Source: Haladaptatus halobius
GTDB lineage: Archaea; Halobacteriota; Halobacteria; Halobacteriales; Haladaptataceae
NCBI RefSeq assembly: GCF_020618475.1
Contig: NZ_CP085338.1
Location: 248,001 to 312,000 of the forward strand
Reading direction: 5' to 3'
Length of the DNA: 64,000 bases
Part shown: piece by piece, positions 53,563 through 62,237 of the stretch
Layout of the letters: each line of letters begins with the position of its first letter
Numbering within the stretch: the stretch's first letter is position 1
The notes under the pieces: model-generated
What the model saw: only the letters and a program-made list of their open reading frames with translations
The model's database searches: none
Told to the model about the DNA's origin: nothing
Position numbers and translations under genes: made by a program

Positions 53563-54777
53563 ATGAACTACAACTGCAGATATCGACTCAATCCATCCGC
53601 TGAAATTGAAGAGCGGTTGGTATGGACGGTCGATACCTGTAGACAGGTCTACAACCACTTTCTCCACCGTCTGAACCGGAACGACGGTACGTCTGCATAC
53701 TCCGAGCAGAAACTCCTACCGAGTCTCAAGAAGTGGTGGACCGACCTGAACGACGTTCACTCGAAAGTGCTTCAAAAAGTCGTTCAGCGGTTGTACGACA
53801 ACCTCTCAACACTCCGTAGTCGCACAGACAACGGCTACCGCGTTGGGACGCTCAAGTGGAAGGCACCCGACGAATACCGCAGTTTCACCTACAGTCAATC
53901 TGGCTTCAAGCTCAAGAACACGAGCGGTCAGACCCGACTGTGGCTCTCGAAACTCGGTGGCATTCCAATCACCTTCCACCGCGATTTGCCTGACGACGCG
54001 GACATCAAGACCGTCTCGATTAAACAGGAACCCACTGGAAAGTGGTACGCTATCCTTGGTGTCGAGACACCCGATGATACTCCCGAGAAACCGGATACTC
54101 CCGAGAAGTGCGTTGGCATCGACGTAGGGATTCTCAAGTACGCTCACGACACCGATGGGACAGCGGTCGAATCGCTCGACCTGTCCGAGGAACGTGAGCG
54201 ATTGGAACGCGCACAGCGTTCCCTCTCTCGGAAGGAACACGGTTCCTCGAATTGGGAGACTCAGCGAACGGTCGTCGCTCGCCGTCACGCCGATTTGAAA
54301 CAGAAACGCCGTAACTTCTTGCACAAGTTGGCGAACTACTACGCGAAAGCGTACGACCTTGTGGCCGTCGAAGACTTGGATGCAAACGGGTTGATGGAAC
54401 TTCCCGATAACAGTAGGAATCGAGCGGGAGCATCGTGGGGGACGTTCCTCCGGATGCTCGAATACAAATGCGAACGCGAAGGAACGCACTACGTTGCGGT
54501 GAACCCACGAGGGACGACCAAAGAGTGTGCAGCCTGCGGCGTTTCGACCGATAAACCGCTGTGGGTGCGGGAACACTCATGTCCATCGTGCGGGTTTGAA
54601 GCGGATAGAGACGCGAACGCGGCGTGGAACATTCTTTCTCGCGGTATCACAAAGCGGTTAGGAGCGGGACGCTCCGAATCAACGCCTGTGGAGACTGCGC
54701 TCCCTACGGACATCGTTGTGTCTGCAAAGCGCGTCATCGAAACAGGAAGCCCCGTCCTCACCGCGCGAAGCGCGTAG
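53563..54777 (+). CDS. tnpB: TnpB, RNA-guided nuclease of element 4
   Basis: A 404-residue TnpB, complete. RuvC residues D187 (GIDVG), E270 (AVEDLD) and D350 (DRDANAAWN); zinc ribbon Cys 322/325 and 340/343. It differs clearly in sequence from the TnpB at 302 (N-terminus MNYNCRYRLNP) and belongs to the same subgroup as the remnant at 51551. The gene ends inside the right end, where the guide RNA scaffold is expected. No disruption seen. Confidence 0.92.
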   Translation: MNYNCRYRLNPSAEIEERLVWTVDTCRQVYNHFLHRLNRNDGTSAYSEQKLLPSLKKWWTDLNDVHSKVLQKVVQRLYDNLSTLRSRTDNGYRVGTLKWKAPDEYRSFTYSQSGFKLKNTSGQTRLWLSKLGGIPITFHRDLPDDADIKTVSIKQEPTGKWYAILGVETPDDTPEKPDTPEKCVGIDVGILKYAHDTDGTAVESLDLSEERERLERAQRSLSRKEHGSSNWETQRTVVARRHADLKQKRRNFLHKLANYYAKAYDLVAVEDLDANGLMELPDNSRNRAGASWGTFLRMLEYKCEREGTHYVAVNPRGTTKECAACGVSTDKPLWVREHSCPSCGFEADRDANAAWNILSRGITKRLGAGRSESTPVETALPTDIVVSAKRVIETGSPVLTARSA

Positions 54778-54795
54778 GGCGGGGTAGTTCACTCT

Positions 54796-55761
54796 CTAGC
54801 CAAGATTCGAAGGATCTACTTTTTCACCATCAAGATAGATGTCAGCTCCCTCCGTCACATTAAAGGAGGTTAGATCACCAGTGAAGGTATAGCTATCTTT
54901 CCACGGGCCTACGTTACCTGTTACTTCTGATCCGGAAATAGTATCATTCGGGTTTATTGAAGCATTGTTTGCCCTGCTTTTTTCAACCGTCCCTGAGACA
55001 ACGAAATCATAATTCGTCCAGGTTTCAGTTTTGCTTCCGTCAATGGTGATTGTCGACTTCGACGATGAGGATGATAACCGAGACTCAATCCAATTGAGGA
55101 TTGTATCCGTTTCATGATGCGGAGGAGTTGTATCACCGTTTAGTTCGAGGGTAGGGGTATACGAGACACCAGCACTTCCCGCATCATCAGCGGTCTCCTT
55201 CACAGCAGCGTCGTATTGGTCGTCCTGTGCTCGGTTGATAATAGTGGATCGGTTGCTCACGTTGGCCGACTGAAGATGATTTTCCATATCGCTATATGTG
55301 ACCGTCCCCGAAACGAGACTATCGAACATCATCTCGAAGAATCCCCAATAGTCGGTTGGCTGGACGTCCCATGCACCCAACGCTACCTCTGAAATGCGTG
55401 GGTCGCTACTGGAGATATAGTACGTTGAAGAGCCGTGCGAAGTAGTGCCTGGTGGTTGATACGCGAGAGCGCGGAATTCCAAATTCATCTGGCCGGAATC
55501 CACGAACTTGCCCAATACATCCTTGAGATTGTTGTTCACGAAATCTTGGGTGTATGGGCATTTGAAGTTCCCGTACAACGTCGCGGTTGGGTTATCAGCA
55601 TCCGTCCCCATCGTCGCATATTTTAGGTTACTTGTTTGGTCTGGTACAGGTGCCTCACTAACAGAGCGAGTTGCACTTGCTTTCCCAGCCAAACCGATCC
55701 CCAGTGCTGAGGCCGTGATTGTTTTTATGAATGTACGTCGAGTTGAGGTCTGTCGCGCCAT
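54796..55761 (-). CDS. Tat-exported thioredoxin-fold protein with CPYT site
   Basis: A 321-residue protein. The start at 55761 gives a Tat signal (TRRTFIKTITASALGIGLAG). The thioredoxin-like domain has GNFKCPYTQDFV with C68, a single Cys where DsbA has CxxC, and the cis-Pro-type loop VSYTPTLELNG. The last 90 residues form a separate beta-rich domain. The resolving Cys is missing, so it is not a classical oxidase; it may be a binding or glutaredoxin-type monothiol protein. Its stop is 3 bases from the end of a TnpB element, so the original C-terminus may have been altered by the insertion. Confidence 0.82.
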   Translation of the reverse strand: MARQTSTRRTFIKTITASALGIGLAGKASATRSVSEAPVPDQTSNLKYATMGTDADNPTATLYGNFKCPYTQDFVNNNLKDVLGKFVDSGQMNLEFRALAYQPPGTTSHGSSTYYISSSDPRISEVALGAWDVQPTDYWGFFEMMFDSLVSGTVTYSDMENHLQSANVSNRSTIINRAQDDQYDAAVKETADDAGSAGVSYTPTLELNGDTTPPHHETDTILNWIESRLSSSSSKSTITIDGSKTETWTNYDFVVSGTVEKSRANNASINPNDTISGSEVTGNVGPWKDSYTFTGDLTSFNVTEGADIYLDGEKVDPSNLG

Positions 55762-56598
55762 CACCCTACCAGAAAAACAGGACGGATAAAACCCCCCTCT
55801 ATCGTTTAAAAGGTTGGAGAGTTGGTCACTGTTTATCGACTGTTGCGAACAATTTGCAACCAAAAATTTAATATAACACTAGCCTGGCTTTCAATAGAAT
55901 GTTAACCAAACATTAGATCCATGTGATAAGGAAAGATGGCGTGGTTTACACAGATATTTAAATGATAGGTTAGTCCTAAGATGGGACAGAATTCGTAGAG
56001 GAGCTTTTCAGCGGGAACCTTGCATTTGGCTCAAAGAAAATATGAAAAGCCTTAATAAACGTTCCCACTACTTCGCCCGTATCAGTCAATCCGTTGAGGG
56101 AGGGGACAGAGCGGCTATTTTTATGATATCGAACAGAAAATTTATATAAAATAGCCAGTATTATATAATCGCTTCAACTCACGAAGCACGGGCAGATCTG
56201 GTGTGAATAGTACCGATCTGACTCCTGTCATGCTTAATATCATGATTGAAGTTATAGATCAATAATTCATACTTCTAAACGTTGAAATTCTCAACTACAA
56301 GCTAGAGGGGAAGACTACGCTATCGATAGTATGAGTATATGAGGTCGGAACGACACTAAGGGGGATGGAAGGAGAGCCAAATTTTACCCATTAGTTCGTG
56401 AGTCAGGGTATTGAGCACCCGTGGACAGCCCTCCAATTTCCACGAGGCATGTGTTATATTCAAATTCAGCAAGATATATCTACCGGTTTCCCCATTTATT
56501 AGATTCTATACCATTCTATCTTTGTAGCGGAGTAGGATCGATATTGAAAATTACAAAACCGATACTTTGGTAAGCATGCCATTCGTTATCCGAATTAA
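55762..56598. other. Long AT-rich intergenic region
   Basis: 837 bases between divergent genes with no recognisable gene. It is strongly AT-rich (for example 56130-56180 and 56500-56560). A few TATA-like boxes are present. I see no repeat. Confidence 0.45.
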
Positions 56599-56874
56599 AT
56601 GCCGACACAACAGGGTCGTCAATTCATTCACTATCAACTTACGTGGATGCTAGGAGGTCTCGTTATTCTCACGCTGCTACAAGCAGCGACATTAGAACTC
56701 TTCTTTGTGATTTCTCTTATTGGTTTTCTCATCATGATTGAATTGACTGCTCCAATCTACATAACACCAGCATGGCGACAACGTCTTAAATGGCTCATCG
56801 GTCTTGGACTATTGATTTTCGCGTACGTCGTTGTTCAGCGAGTGCTTGCGATTTTACCACCAGGAGTATTCTAA
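56599..56874 (+). CDS. Three-helix membrane protein upstream of DUF4350 gene
   Basis: A 91-residue membrane protein with three hydrophobic segments (about 14-32, 33-52, 64-85). It ends 3 bases before the start of the DUF4350-type gene, so the two are one operon. In haloarchaea such small proteins accompany DUF4350 genes in clusters with a MoxR ATPase and a DUF58 protein; those partners are not present here. Confidence 0.68.
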   Translation: MPTQQGRQFIHYQLTWMLGGLVILTLLQAATLELFFVISLIGFLIMIELTAPIYITPAWRQRLKWLIGLGLLIFAYVVVQRVLAILPPGVF

Positions 56875-56877
56875 TAC

Positions 56878-57939
56878 ATGCAATCTCCACGAAACTGGAG
56901 CAGACCGCATCAAATGCTTGCAGTCATGACCTTCGTTTCTATCACAGCATTAATCATTGCTGCCAGTACATCTGCAGCATCATTCGGTGCCTATAATTCC
57001 GGTTGGGATGGTGGCTCGAAGCTCCGGACAGAGGCAGAGGCCACCGGAGCAACACCGAAAATCCTGCAAGACACTGCGGATTACAAGAAAGTCCCGGCAA
57101 ACGAAAGTGTTGCTTTTATCCTCTCACCTGATAGCTCTTACAACTCTAGATCCCAAGAGCAAATCCAGGAATTTGTCCAGAATGGGGGAACACTTGTTGT
57201 CGCTGAAGATTTCGGGAGACACTCAAACCCTCTTCTTCAAACACTTGGTGTTAGGGCACGTTTTGATGGGCGTATTGTGTATGATGAACGATACAACTAT
57301 CGCTCTCCGGCGATGCCCCTTGCTCGAAACCTCTCAAACCATTCACTTGCGACAAACGTGTCTGCACTCACGTTAAATCATGGAACCGTTATCCAGGCAC
57401 AGAACGGCTCTGTTGTCGCTGAGACGTCCGAATATGCGTATATAGATACCAACCAGAATGCAAAGCTTGATGAAAATGAGACGATTTCAAACTACTCTGT
57501 CGTAACGACTCACACTGTTGGTCAGGGCCGGGTGATTCTCATTAGTGACCCGAGTATGTTGATCAACGCAATGCTTGATCGCCCAGGAAATAAAGCATTT
57601 GTCCAAAATCTTGTTAGGGAACAGAGCTTTGTTCTGCTTGATTACTCACATTCAGCGCAGATCCCACCGTTGATGGCGGCAATACTGATCCTTCGTGACT
57701 CTGCGATAGCACAGGTACTTATTGGCGGAGGTCTCCTATTCGAACTTGCCATTTGGGTATCTTATCCAGGGTTATTCTCTCGCCTTTTACCAAGTAACTC
57801 TATGAATGAGCAACCTCGCAAACAATTAATGGATCGCAATGCAATGCTCACCTATCTTAAACAAAAGCATCCGAATTGGGAAGAGGAACGGACAGAGCGA
57901 GTTGTGACGGCGCTTCGAAATCGTGATCGTCAAGAGTGA
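56878..57939 (+). CDS. DUF4350-type membrane protein
   Basis: A 353-residue protein with an N-terminal membrane helix (about 15-35), an extracellular domain resembling the GATase-like DUF4350 (VAFILSPDSSYNSRSQEQIQE, NGGTLVVAEDFGRHSN, GQGRVILISDPSMLIN), a second helix near 285-305 and a cytoplasmic tail. The NGGTLVVAED and ISDPS motifs are typical. Related proteins occur with MoxR/DUF58 systems in which they are thought to help assemble or mature envelope proteins. Here only the small partner 56599 is present. Confidence 0.8.
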   Translation: MQSPRNWSRPHQMLAVMTFVSITALIIAASTSAASFGAYNSGWDGGSKLRTEAEATGATPKILQDTADYKKVPANESVAFILSPDSSYNSRSQEQIQEFVQNGGTLVVAEDFGRHSNPLLQTLGVRARFDGRIVYDERYNYRSPAMPLARNLSNHSLATNVSALTLNHGTVIQAQNGSVVAETSEYAYIDTNQNAKLDENETISNYSVVTTHTVGQGRVILISDPSMLINAMLDRPGNKAFVQNLVREQSFVLLDYSHSAQIPPLMAAILILRDSAIAQVLIGGGLLFELAIWVSYPGLFSRLLPSNSMNEQPRKQLMDRNAMLTYLKQKHPNWEEERTERVVTALRNRDRQE

Positions 57940-57954
57940 TAGTAGTTTGTTGTG

Positions 57955-58382
57955 CATACCCGCGTCTTGAGGCGCGGGTCGAACGGGAGGCCCGGCCGAC
58001 TCCCCGCCGTCGGTTGCGGGGCCGGATATCCCACGGCGGTACGTTTAAGCGCCTGTCCTACGTGTTTGGACGTGCTACTCCGACGGAGAGAGTCATACTA
58101 GAGAACACACGTATGCCGATGACTCGGTCGGAGATGGGGCCTGTGTGACCGGGCCATAGCCCTAGCACGGGAGTCAACCCGAGAGGGTCCCTCGGTGTCT
58201 CACGAGAGCAGAGCTCTCGCGGACTCGTCGGAAGACTGTGTCTTCCGAGATGTCGCCGGTTCCTGTGAGAGTGCGGGTTTGAACCTCGAAGGCCGCTGGC
58301 CGATATCCCATGGTGGGATGCCACGCCGTTCACGACGTGGAGGAGGTCACTTTGCATCCGTATTCGCAGAGCTCGCGAGTAC
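57955..58382. mobile_element. GC-rich coding-less element, probable TnpB-derived miniature
   Basis: A GC-rich block in an otherwise AT-rich area. It starts with a strong hairpin (acCCGCGtcttgaggCGCGGgt, about 57958-57980) followed by gaacgggaggcccgg and CCCCGCC..GGGGCCGGATATCCCA, a further copy of ccgatatccca lies at about 58300, and the end region (gccgttcacgacgtggaggaggtcac) resembles a reversed left end. No believable ORF. It follows the style of the miniature elements at 31757 and 44821 but does not share their conserved block, so it would belong to another subgroup. Confidence 0.45.
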
Positions 58383-58464
58383 CGGGTGGTCAAGTACAGC
58401 GACGTTAGAAATTGGCACTGAGGACTACGACACGATCGCCCTTGGATAGCGCCACGTCGAGGAA

Positions 58465-58605
58465 TTACTTGCTGCGGTATAAATAGGTGTAGATCGTGCT
58501 ATCTAATGCTTCTGTGATTCGTGCTTGGAGATAGTGGTCGGGCCACGATGGATCATACTCGACGATTTCAAGTGCCTCATCAAGGTCAATCACGGGCTCG
58601 TCCAC
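58465..58605 (-). CDS. Small acidic protein
   Basis: A 46-residue ORF from GTG (VDEPVIDLDEALEIVE, DPSWPDHYLQARI, IYTYLYRSK). Codon character is good and the open frame extends about 19 codons upstream without an ATG, so it may be the end of a larger or truncated gene. Unknown function; typical of small plasmid- or virus-derived haloarchaeal proteins. Confidence 0.4.
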   Translation of the reverse strand: MDEPVIDLDEALEIVEYDPSWPDHYLQARITEALDSTIYTYLYRSK

Positions 58606-58771
58606 CGAGATACCTAATGAGACCGCTACAAAAGCGTTTTGTTGGTCGTATCGGACTCATCTATCTCCGGGTAGTACAGCGCATTCGCCGGTCAGTGCGC
58701 ATTACGAACTGCGCACAGATTGAGACGGGGTTCCGGGATGAATGCACTTTTTCATGCATAAAGAAGCGACA

Positions 58772-59038
58772 TTACCCCATTTTCTCTCGTAACTGTTCGA
58801 TCTGAGTCGTTGCACTCTCTGCATCATTCCCAAACCCTAATTCCACTTCATGATACTGTGCACAGGCACGGAGGACTTTCCGAACAGTCTGCCGTGAGAG
58901 GCGCGTCTGTTGGCACACTTCAAGAAGTGTTGTCGCCTCTTTTGCAACGTTAGTAATTTCCTCAACCGTTAGACCACTCGTTGGCGGTAAGTACTCTTCT
59001 GGTGGGTTGGTTACGTCGGTACCCGACTTCAGTCCCAT
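58772..59038 (-). CDS. Small HTH-containing protein
   Basis: An 88-residue protein with a helix-turn-helix (TLLEVCQQTRLSRQTVRKVL, residues about 37-56) and a C-terminal helical tail with AESATTQIEQLREKM. ATG at 59038 is preferred; 59083 lies upstream in frame. Probably a DNA-binding regulator of this accessory region. Confidence 0.65.
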   Translation of the reverse strand: MGLKSGTDVTNPPEEYLPPTSGLTVEEITNVAKEATTLLEVCQQTRLSRQTVRKVLRACAQYHEVELGFGNDAESATTQIEQLREKMG

Positions 59039-59120
59039 AGGAGTCTCCCTCTCATTCCACCCAGTAAAGTGTTTTCCACACAATCACTTCTTTTCAGAGC
59101 AAAACAAAATACTAAAGCAT

Positions 59121-59303
59121 ATGGTCACTGCAGCCTATCGTGTACAGATTTCATCTGCTACGACGGGTGATGGTGCCGTTGCATGCCCAGTGTGTGGCCA
59201 TCTCACCAGCTATTGGGGGCTTCAAATTCGGTTTCGAGAATGTCTCCGATGTTCCGTCCGATTCGTTTCAGGACCAACGGACGCCGTAATCATCGGCCCG
59301 TGA
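59121..59303 (+). CDS. Small zinc-ribbon protein
   Basis: A 60-residue ORF with CPVCGHLTSYW and CLRCSVRF, a classic two-knuckle zinc ribbon. Divergent from the HTH gene (82 bases between starts), so both may share a control region. Unknown function; possibly a transcription-related microprotein of an integrated element. Confidence 0.6.
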   Translation: MVTAAYRVQISSATTGDGAVACPVCGHLTSYWGLQIRFRECLRCSVRFVSGPTDAVIIGP

Positions 59304-59764
59304 TGTCTTACTGTATGAGCTAAAAGATGCAATTTCGTGTTCTCAGATGTTAGTAGTTCATACTAACAAATGTCTGCCGCTGTTTTATACTATCCCGGTG
59401 AGAGCGCCCGTCTGTCTGCTGGAAACGGCGGACGAACAAATGAGGTGTGAGACACCACCCACGGTGTCTCCGCGGCGCTCATCACAGCTGGCAGTGCGGT
59501 ACTCGCCAACGGCCATGCCGCTGGGTGGGTACTCATCCCTGTCAGCTGTGCGTAGGCGCGGCGGAAAAATGGGTGAGCTGTCACCTTCCAAAGTCCGGCT
59601 CACCCATTACGTCGCACCTTTCTTGTTACCGCCATCGAGCAATGCGATACTCGACAGGCGTGTATACCGTGGGCGGGGACAAATGTCGTTTCCAAGAAGA
59701 CACTCTTAACCAACATTGGTGGGTTAACCTTTGGGTTTGTTGGTTAGGACTGACGGTCATCGCC
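59304..59764. other. Intergenic region with hairpins
   Basis: 461 bases. Short inverted repeats are present: gttagta-gttca-tactaac at about 59347-59366 and aaccaac...gttggtt at about 59708-59746. The overlapping forward frames at 59347-59962 look non-coding (Arg/Ser/Pro-rich). No gene called. Confidence 0.4.
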
Positions 59765-59938
59765 TCACACGTCCCTGTAGTAAACGTACGCGATCAATCC
59801 ACCGACGAAGGCAGACGTGAGACCGACCGCAAACGGTGGAAATACCGACTTGAAGACGGCAAAGAGCATGAGGGCGAGCACCAGCCCAAGGACAAACTTT
59901 TTAATAGCGAGTGTGGCACGCTCATTACTCATTGCCAT
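59765..59938 (-). CDS. Very small two-helix membrane protein
   Basis: A 57-residue ORF from ATG at 59938: short charged N-terminus (MAMSNERATLAIKK), helix about 15-30, turn, helix about 36-53 ending YYRDV. It overlaps by 14 bases the end of the upstream coding stretch at 59925-60065 on the same strand, so translation is coupled. ATG at 59932 is an alternative. Holin-like in size and topology, but no family can be named. Confidence 0.55.
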   Translation of the reverse strand: MAMSNERATLAIKKFVLGLVLALMLFAVFKSVFPPFAVGLTSAFVGGLIAYVYYRDV

Positions 59939-60065
59939 CTATTCGTGCTTTCAGGTCTTTAATCCGCTGCTCGTAAAACTGTTCTAACTCGTAGTTGTGT
60001 CGGAACCGCTGTATTTCGATTCCAGCGGAACCCTCGAGGTGGTTGTTCGTTACTTGGTCTGCAAC
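59925..60065 (-). pseudogene. C-terminal remains of a small protein gene
   Basis: A 46-codon open stretch ending in TAA (VTNNHLEGSAGIEIQRF, YELEQFYEQRIKDLK). Good coding character, but no start codon: upstream it meets a stop at 60066-60068 next to a region full of inverted repeats. Probably a gene cut by insertion of the hairpin element at 60115-60176. Its end overlaps the membrane protein gene. Confidence 0.45.
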
Positions 60066-60114
60066 CTAAGCGGAGGTAGTACGAGAAATGGTTGTGACGA
60101 CAGCGTCAGGGAGT

Positions 60115-60176
60115 GGTGGTTGATCAAGAAACGTGTCTTCCACTGTGCCTGGACACACGTTTCTCGATCAACCACC
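60115..60176. repeat. 22-base inverted repeat
   Basis: ggtggttgatcaagaaacg at 60115 and its complement cgtttctcgatcaaccacc ending at 60176 form a 22-base stem with one G-T pair, around an 18-base loop. It does not follow a gene on the plus strand as a terminator would; it sits upstream of the truncated coding stretch on the minus strand. Confidence 0.7.
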
Positions 60177-60420
60177 GTGTGGAACCGCTGTAAGGGATTC
60201 CACTGAGAGTGAATCGACCGTTGTCGGATTCACAACCATAACCGCCGTAACGATGGTGCGCGAGATGGGTTTGGGTGCAAGGGGATTGTCCACTCAACCA
60301 TGGTCAGCGCGCCTCTCTCTCTTCGCTACCGCCCAACAGGTATTATCATGAACGATAATACCTTAATAACTCTGCTTGCGTAGGCGTGCAAATAATACTA
60401 CACCTTACAACGAGAATGGC

Positions 60421-60470
60421 ACTGTCTGGAATGTGGAGTGGTAGATGAGATTCGACCATGAAGTCCACAT
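60421..60470 (+). repeat. Two-hairpin repeat, partial copy R4
   Basis: First hairpin only: aatgtggag at 60430 pairs with tccacat at about 60464. The second hairpin is not seen. Confidence 0.4.
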
Positions 60471-60696
60471 CTGTCAAGTGGAAGACAGCGGGTTTCACCA
60501 ACGACTTCACTATGATCCACCTGGCAGTAGAAGTATGCTAGTTTGTCACTTAGTGGTTGGGTTCGCTGTGGGCGGTGAGATGGGGGACACGCGAATGGTC
60601 TCCTCGCGGGTGTTCCCCACTTGAATAAGCAACCTACCACCAAAAAATCTATGGGTGGAAGCAAGGTATAGAAACGTGCCACAGCTCCAGTGCCGT

Positions 60697-60802
60697 ACTG
60701 AAACGCGGGTGAGCGGTGGTTTCCGTGTCGCAGTGCTCCCCACGTTTTATCGGGCGTGCTTATCCAACAGTCTTCACGAGTGTCCGACGCTAGTTAGCAT
60801 GG
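60697..60802 (+). repeat. Two-hairpin dispersed repeat, copy R2
   Basis: Aligns with R1 (43080-43186) from ctgaaacg through tatcgggcgtgcttatcca, cttcacgagtg and gttagcatgg. Both hairpins are present. Confidence 0.55.
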
Positions 60803-60841
60803 TGTACGGTAATATAGTTGTTTTGGTAGTAATGAATTAAA

Positions 60842-61258
60842 TGAAATATTCACGGTTGCGCGTTTCCTCGGGAGCGAAGGACGCTTTCGCGTCCTCCCTC
60901 GTCGGTTGCCACCCAATTATGACCGAGGGTGTGCGTTCCAGCGCGTCGAGCCGTGTCAACGCGGCCTTCCCACCGATATGCAACCGGCGTTTCACCGGGA
61001 CGGAATACCGTCCGTCCCTCCGCGACAAGGTATTCAGCCTGCTGGGTACCACCAGTAGCGTCAGACGACCTGTCGGCCCGGACGTGGTGGACTGGGCGTC
61101 GGATTTGTTACCACGCGGCGAGTCGATGCGAAGCATCGGGACGCTCGAAGACCGTGTTCGCCAACGAGGGAACTCCGGTGGGCAATATACGGCGGAAGAA
61201 CGCTTAACGTGTACGGCGCGTATCCCCGCCCATCGGCGAGGCTTTGCGCCTGTTTAAA
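60842..61258 (-). mobile_element. TnpB-less miniature element, second subgroup
   Basis: The right edge is a reversed left end (gcgcgtatccccgcccatcggcgaggctttgcgcc, about 61218-61252), matching the design at 45157 and 32083. The left edge is a hairpin (gggaGCGaaGGACGctttcGCGTCCtCCC region, about 60871-60900) that resembles a reversed right end. The inside is GC-rich and crossed by open frames in several directions that have no family resemblance. It lacks the conserved block shared by the elements at 31757 and 44821. Confidence 0.55.
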
Positions 61259-61331
61259 CGTAACCACGACAACAGACGTTGAAGGTATACTAATGGGGAT
61301 ATCGCTACACTCGTTTTCACAGGGTTTTCAC

Positions 61332-61438
61332 TGTGAAGCACGGGATGTGGATGACAGGGGTAGGTGTTAGACTCCACTGTAACATCCCACGCTGTCGGAC
61401 ACCGATGTCTTCGTGATAATGCCCGACATCGTGCTAAT
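61332..61438 (+). repeat. Two-hairpin dispersed repeat, diverged copy R3
   Basis: Shares gtaggtgtta and the second hairpin (gtcgg...ccgac, with tcttcgtg between) with R1; the first hairpin is weaker. Confidence 0.4.
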
Positions 61439-61941
61439 CGATATCGAACGACAAAGCATTTTCTATAGCTACCCTTGTCCCCACTTTATAAGAAAACCAA
61501 ATAGGTACTGCCGTCTGGAACGTGGAGACTATGGAAGAAAGCAGTTCACCGAGTGAATAGCATTTTCCACGTTCGCCAAACACCATTTGATGGCGTCACT
61601 ATGACTTGTGTTCGGCATATATTATTACGCTAGTCGGTAATATATCTCTGTCGCCGCTGTATAAGAAAGTTCCAACAGGGGCTGCTGTCCCGACAAAGAC
61701 TTGTGTATTCGCAGGCGGATTAGACAGTGAGATGTGTTTTCTTACTGTCCAAACGAACGAATACCAAGTCGATGCGGACAGCCACACCCATACGATACAC
61801 ATCAATCATACGGTGCTGAACCGATATACCTTCAGTGATGGGTATTTATATACTGCACTGGAATAGATGACGATCCGCTTATCCCGTGAACCACGTGGAT
61901 TAGAGACGTTTATACGCGACTTACAGTGGAATGACGGTGTG

Positions 61942-61988
61942 TTTATTTATAACACATCGAAGTAGTTAAGAACAGTCACTGTGACTGT
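61942..61988 (+). promoter_or_regulatory. Promoter box and palindromic operator candidate
   Basis: A TATA-like tttatttataa is followed about 20 bases later by acagtcac-t-gtgactgt, a perfect 17-base palindrome. This lies 66-112 bases upstream of the 62054 gene. The position suits an operator for a dimeric regulator. Confidence 0.4.
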
Positions 61989-62053
61989 GAAGCGCTAGGC
62001 GGGTTTCCTTGTTGGAACAGTGTTAACACGAGCAAACGCGAGGTGCCACAGTA

Positions 62054-62200
62054 ATGAATCTTCATGTCGACAGTGCTGGCGAAGGTATCACGTTCTACGT
62101 TTGTCTCAACTGTGATGCTCTCTTTGGTGGCGACGAGAGAGGTACCACCATCTATGGGCCAGATCCAGATACATACGACAACGGCAGTAACGAAAACTAA
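62054..62200 (+). CDS. Small protein with CxxC
   Basis: A 48-residue ORF (MNLHVDSAGEGITFYVCLNCDALFGG...) with one CxxC pair in a beta-like context and an acidic tail. It could bind zinc as a dimer. It is followed 37 bases later by another small gene in the same direction; the two probably share the promoter at 61942. Confidence 0.5.
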   Translation: MNLHVDSAGEGITFYVCLNCDALFGGDERGTTIYGPDPDTYDNGSNEN

Positions 62201-62237
62201 ATAATCCCCGAGAAAATCAATTCAAGAGTAAATATCA

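Larger units (their letters stand above)
53290..54792 (+). mobile_element. Intact TnpB element 4 (IS1341-type)
   Basis: The left end is gcgctaaggccccttcctc with a structured region up to ggggatacagcgcc (53291-53354). It carries a small RHH-like ORF, an intact tnpB, and a right end with a long hairpin (gaagccccgtcctcaccgcgcgaagcgcgtagggcggggtagttcac, ending 54792). It inserted 3 bases from the stop codon of the thioredoxin-like gene 54796-55761. Elements 3 and 4 share ends. Confidence 0.85.
60066..60840. other. Non-coding region rich in inverted repeats
   Basis: 775 bases with no convincing gene. It contains the 22-base inverted repeat at 60115-60176 and copies of the two-hairpin repeat at about 60421-60470 (partial) and 60697-60802. 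Confidence 0.45.
61259..62053. other. Non-coding region before small genes
   Basis: 795 bases. It includes repeat copies at 61332-61438 and 61508-61572, a forward frame 61606-61866 without recognisable features, a TATA-like tttatttataa at 61942-61952 and a 17-base palindrome at 61972-61988 upstream of the gene at 62054. Confidence 0.45.

Noticed and set aside
53806..54576. 256-codon minus-strand open frame
   Set aside because: Antisense shadow of tnpB, no domain features.
58195..58449. 84-codon plus-strand open frame
   Set aside because: Lies in the GC-rich structured element and lacks protein-like pattern.
60841..61257. Open frames of 92-138 codons in three frames on both strands
   Set aside because: They lie in a GC-rich TnpB-less element where stop codons are rare; no conserved motif.
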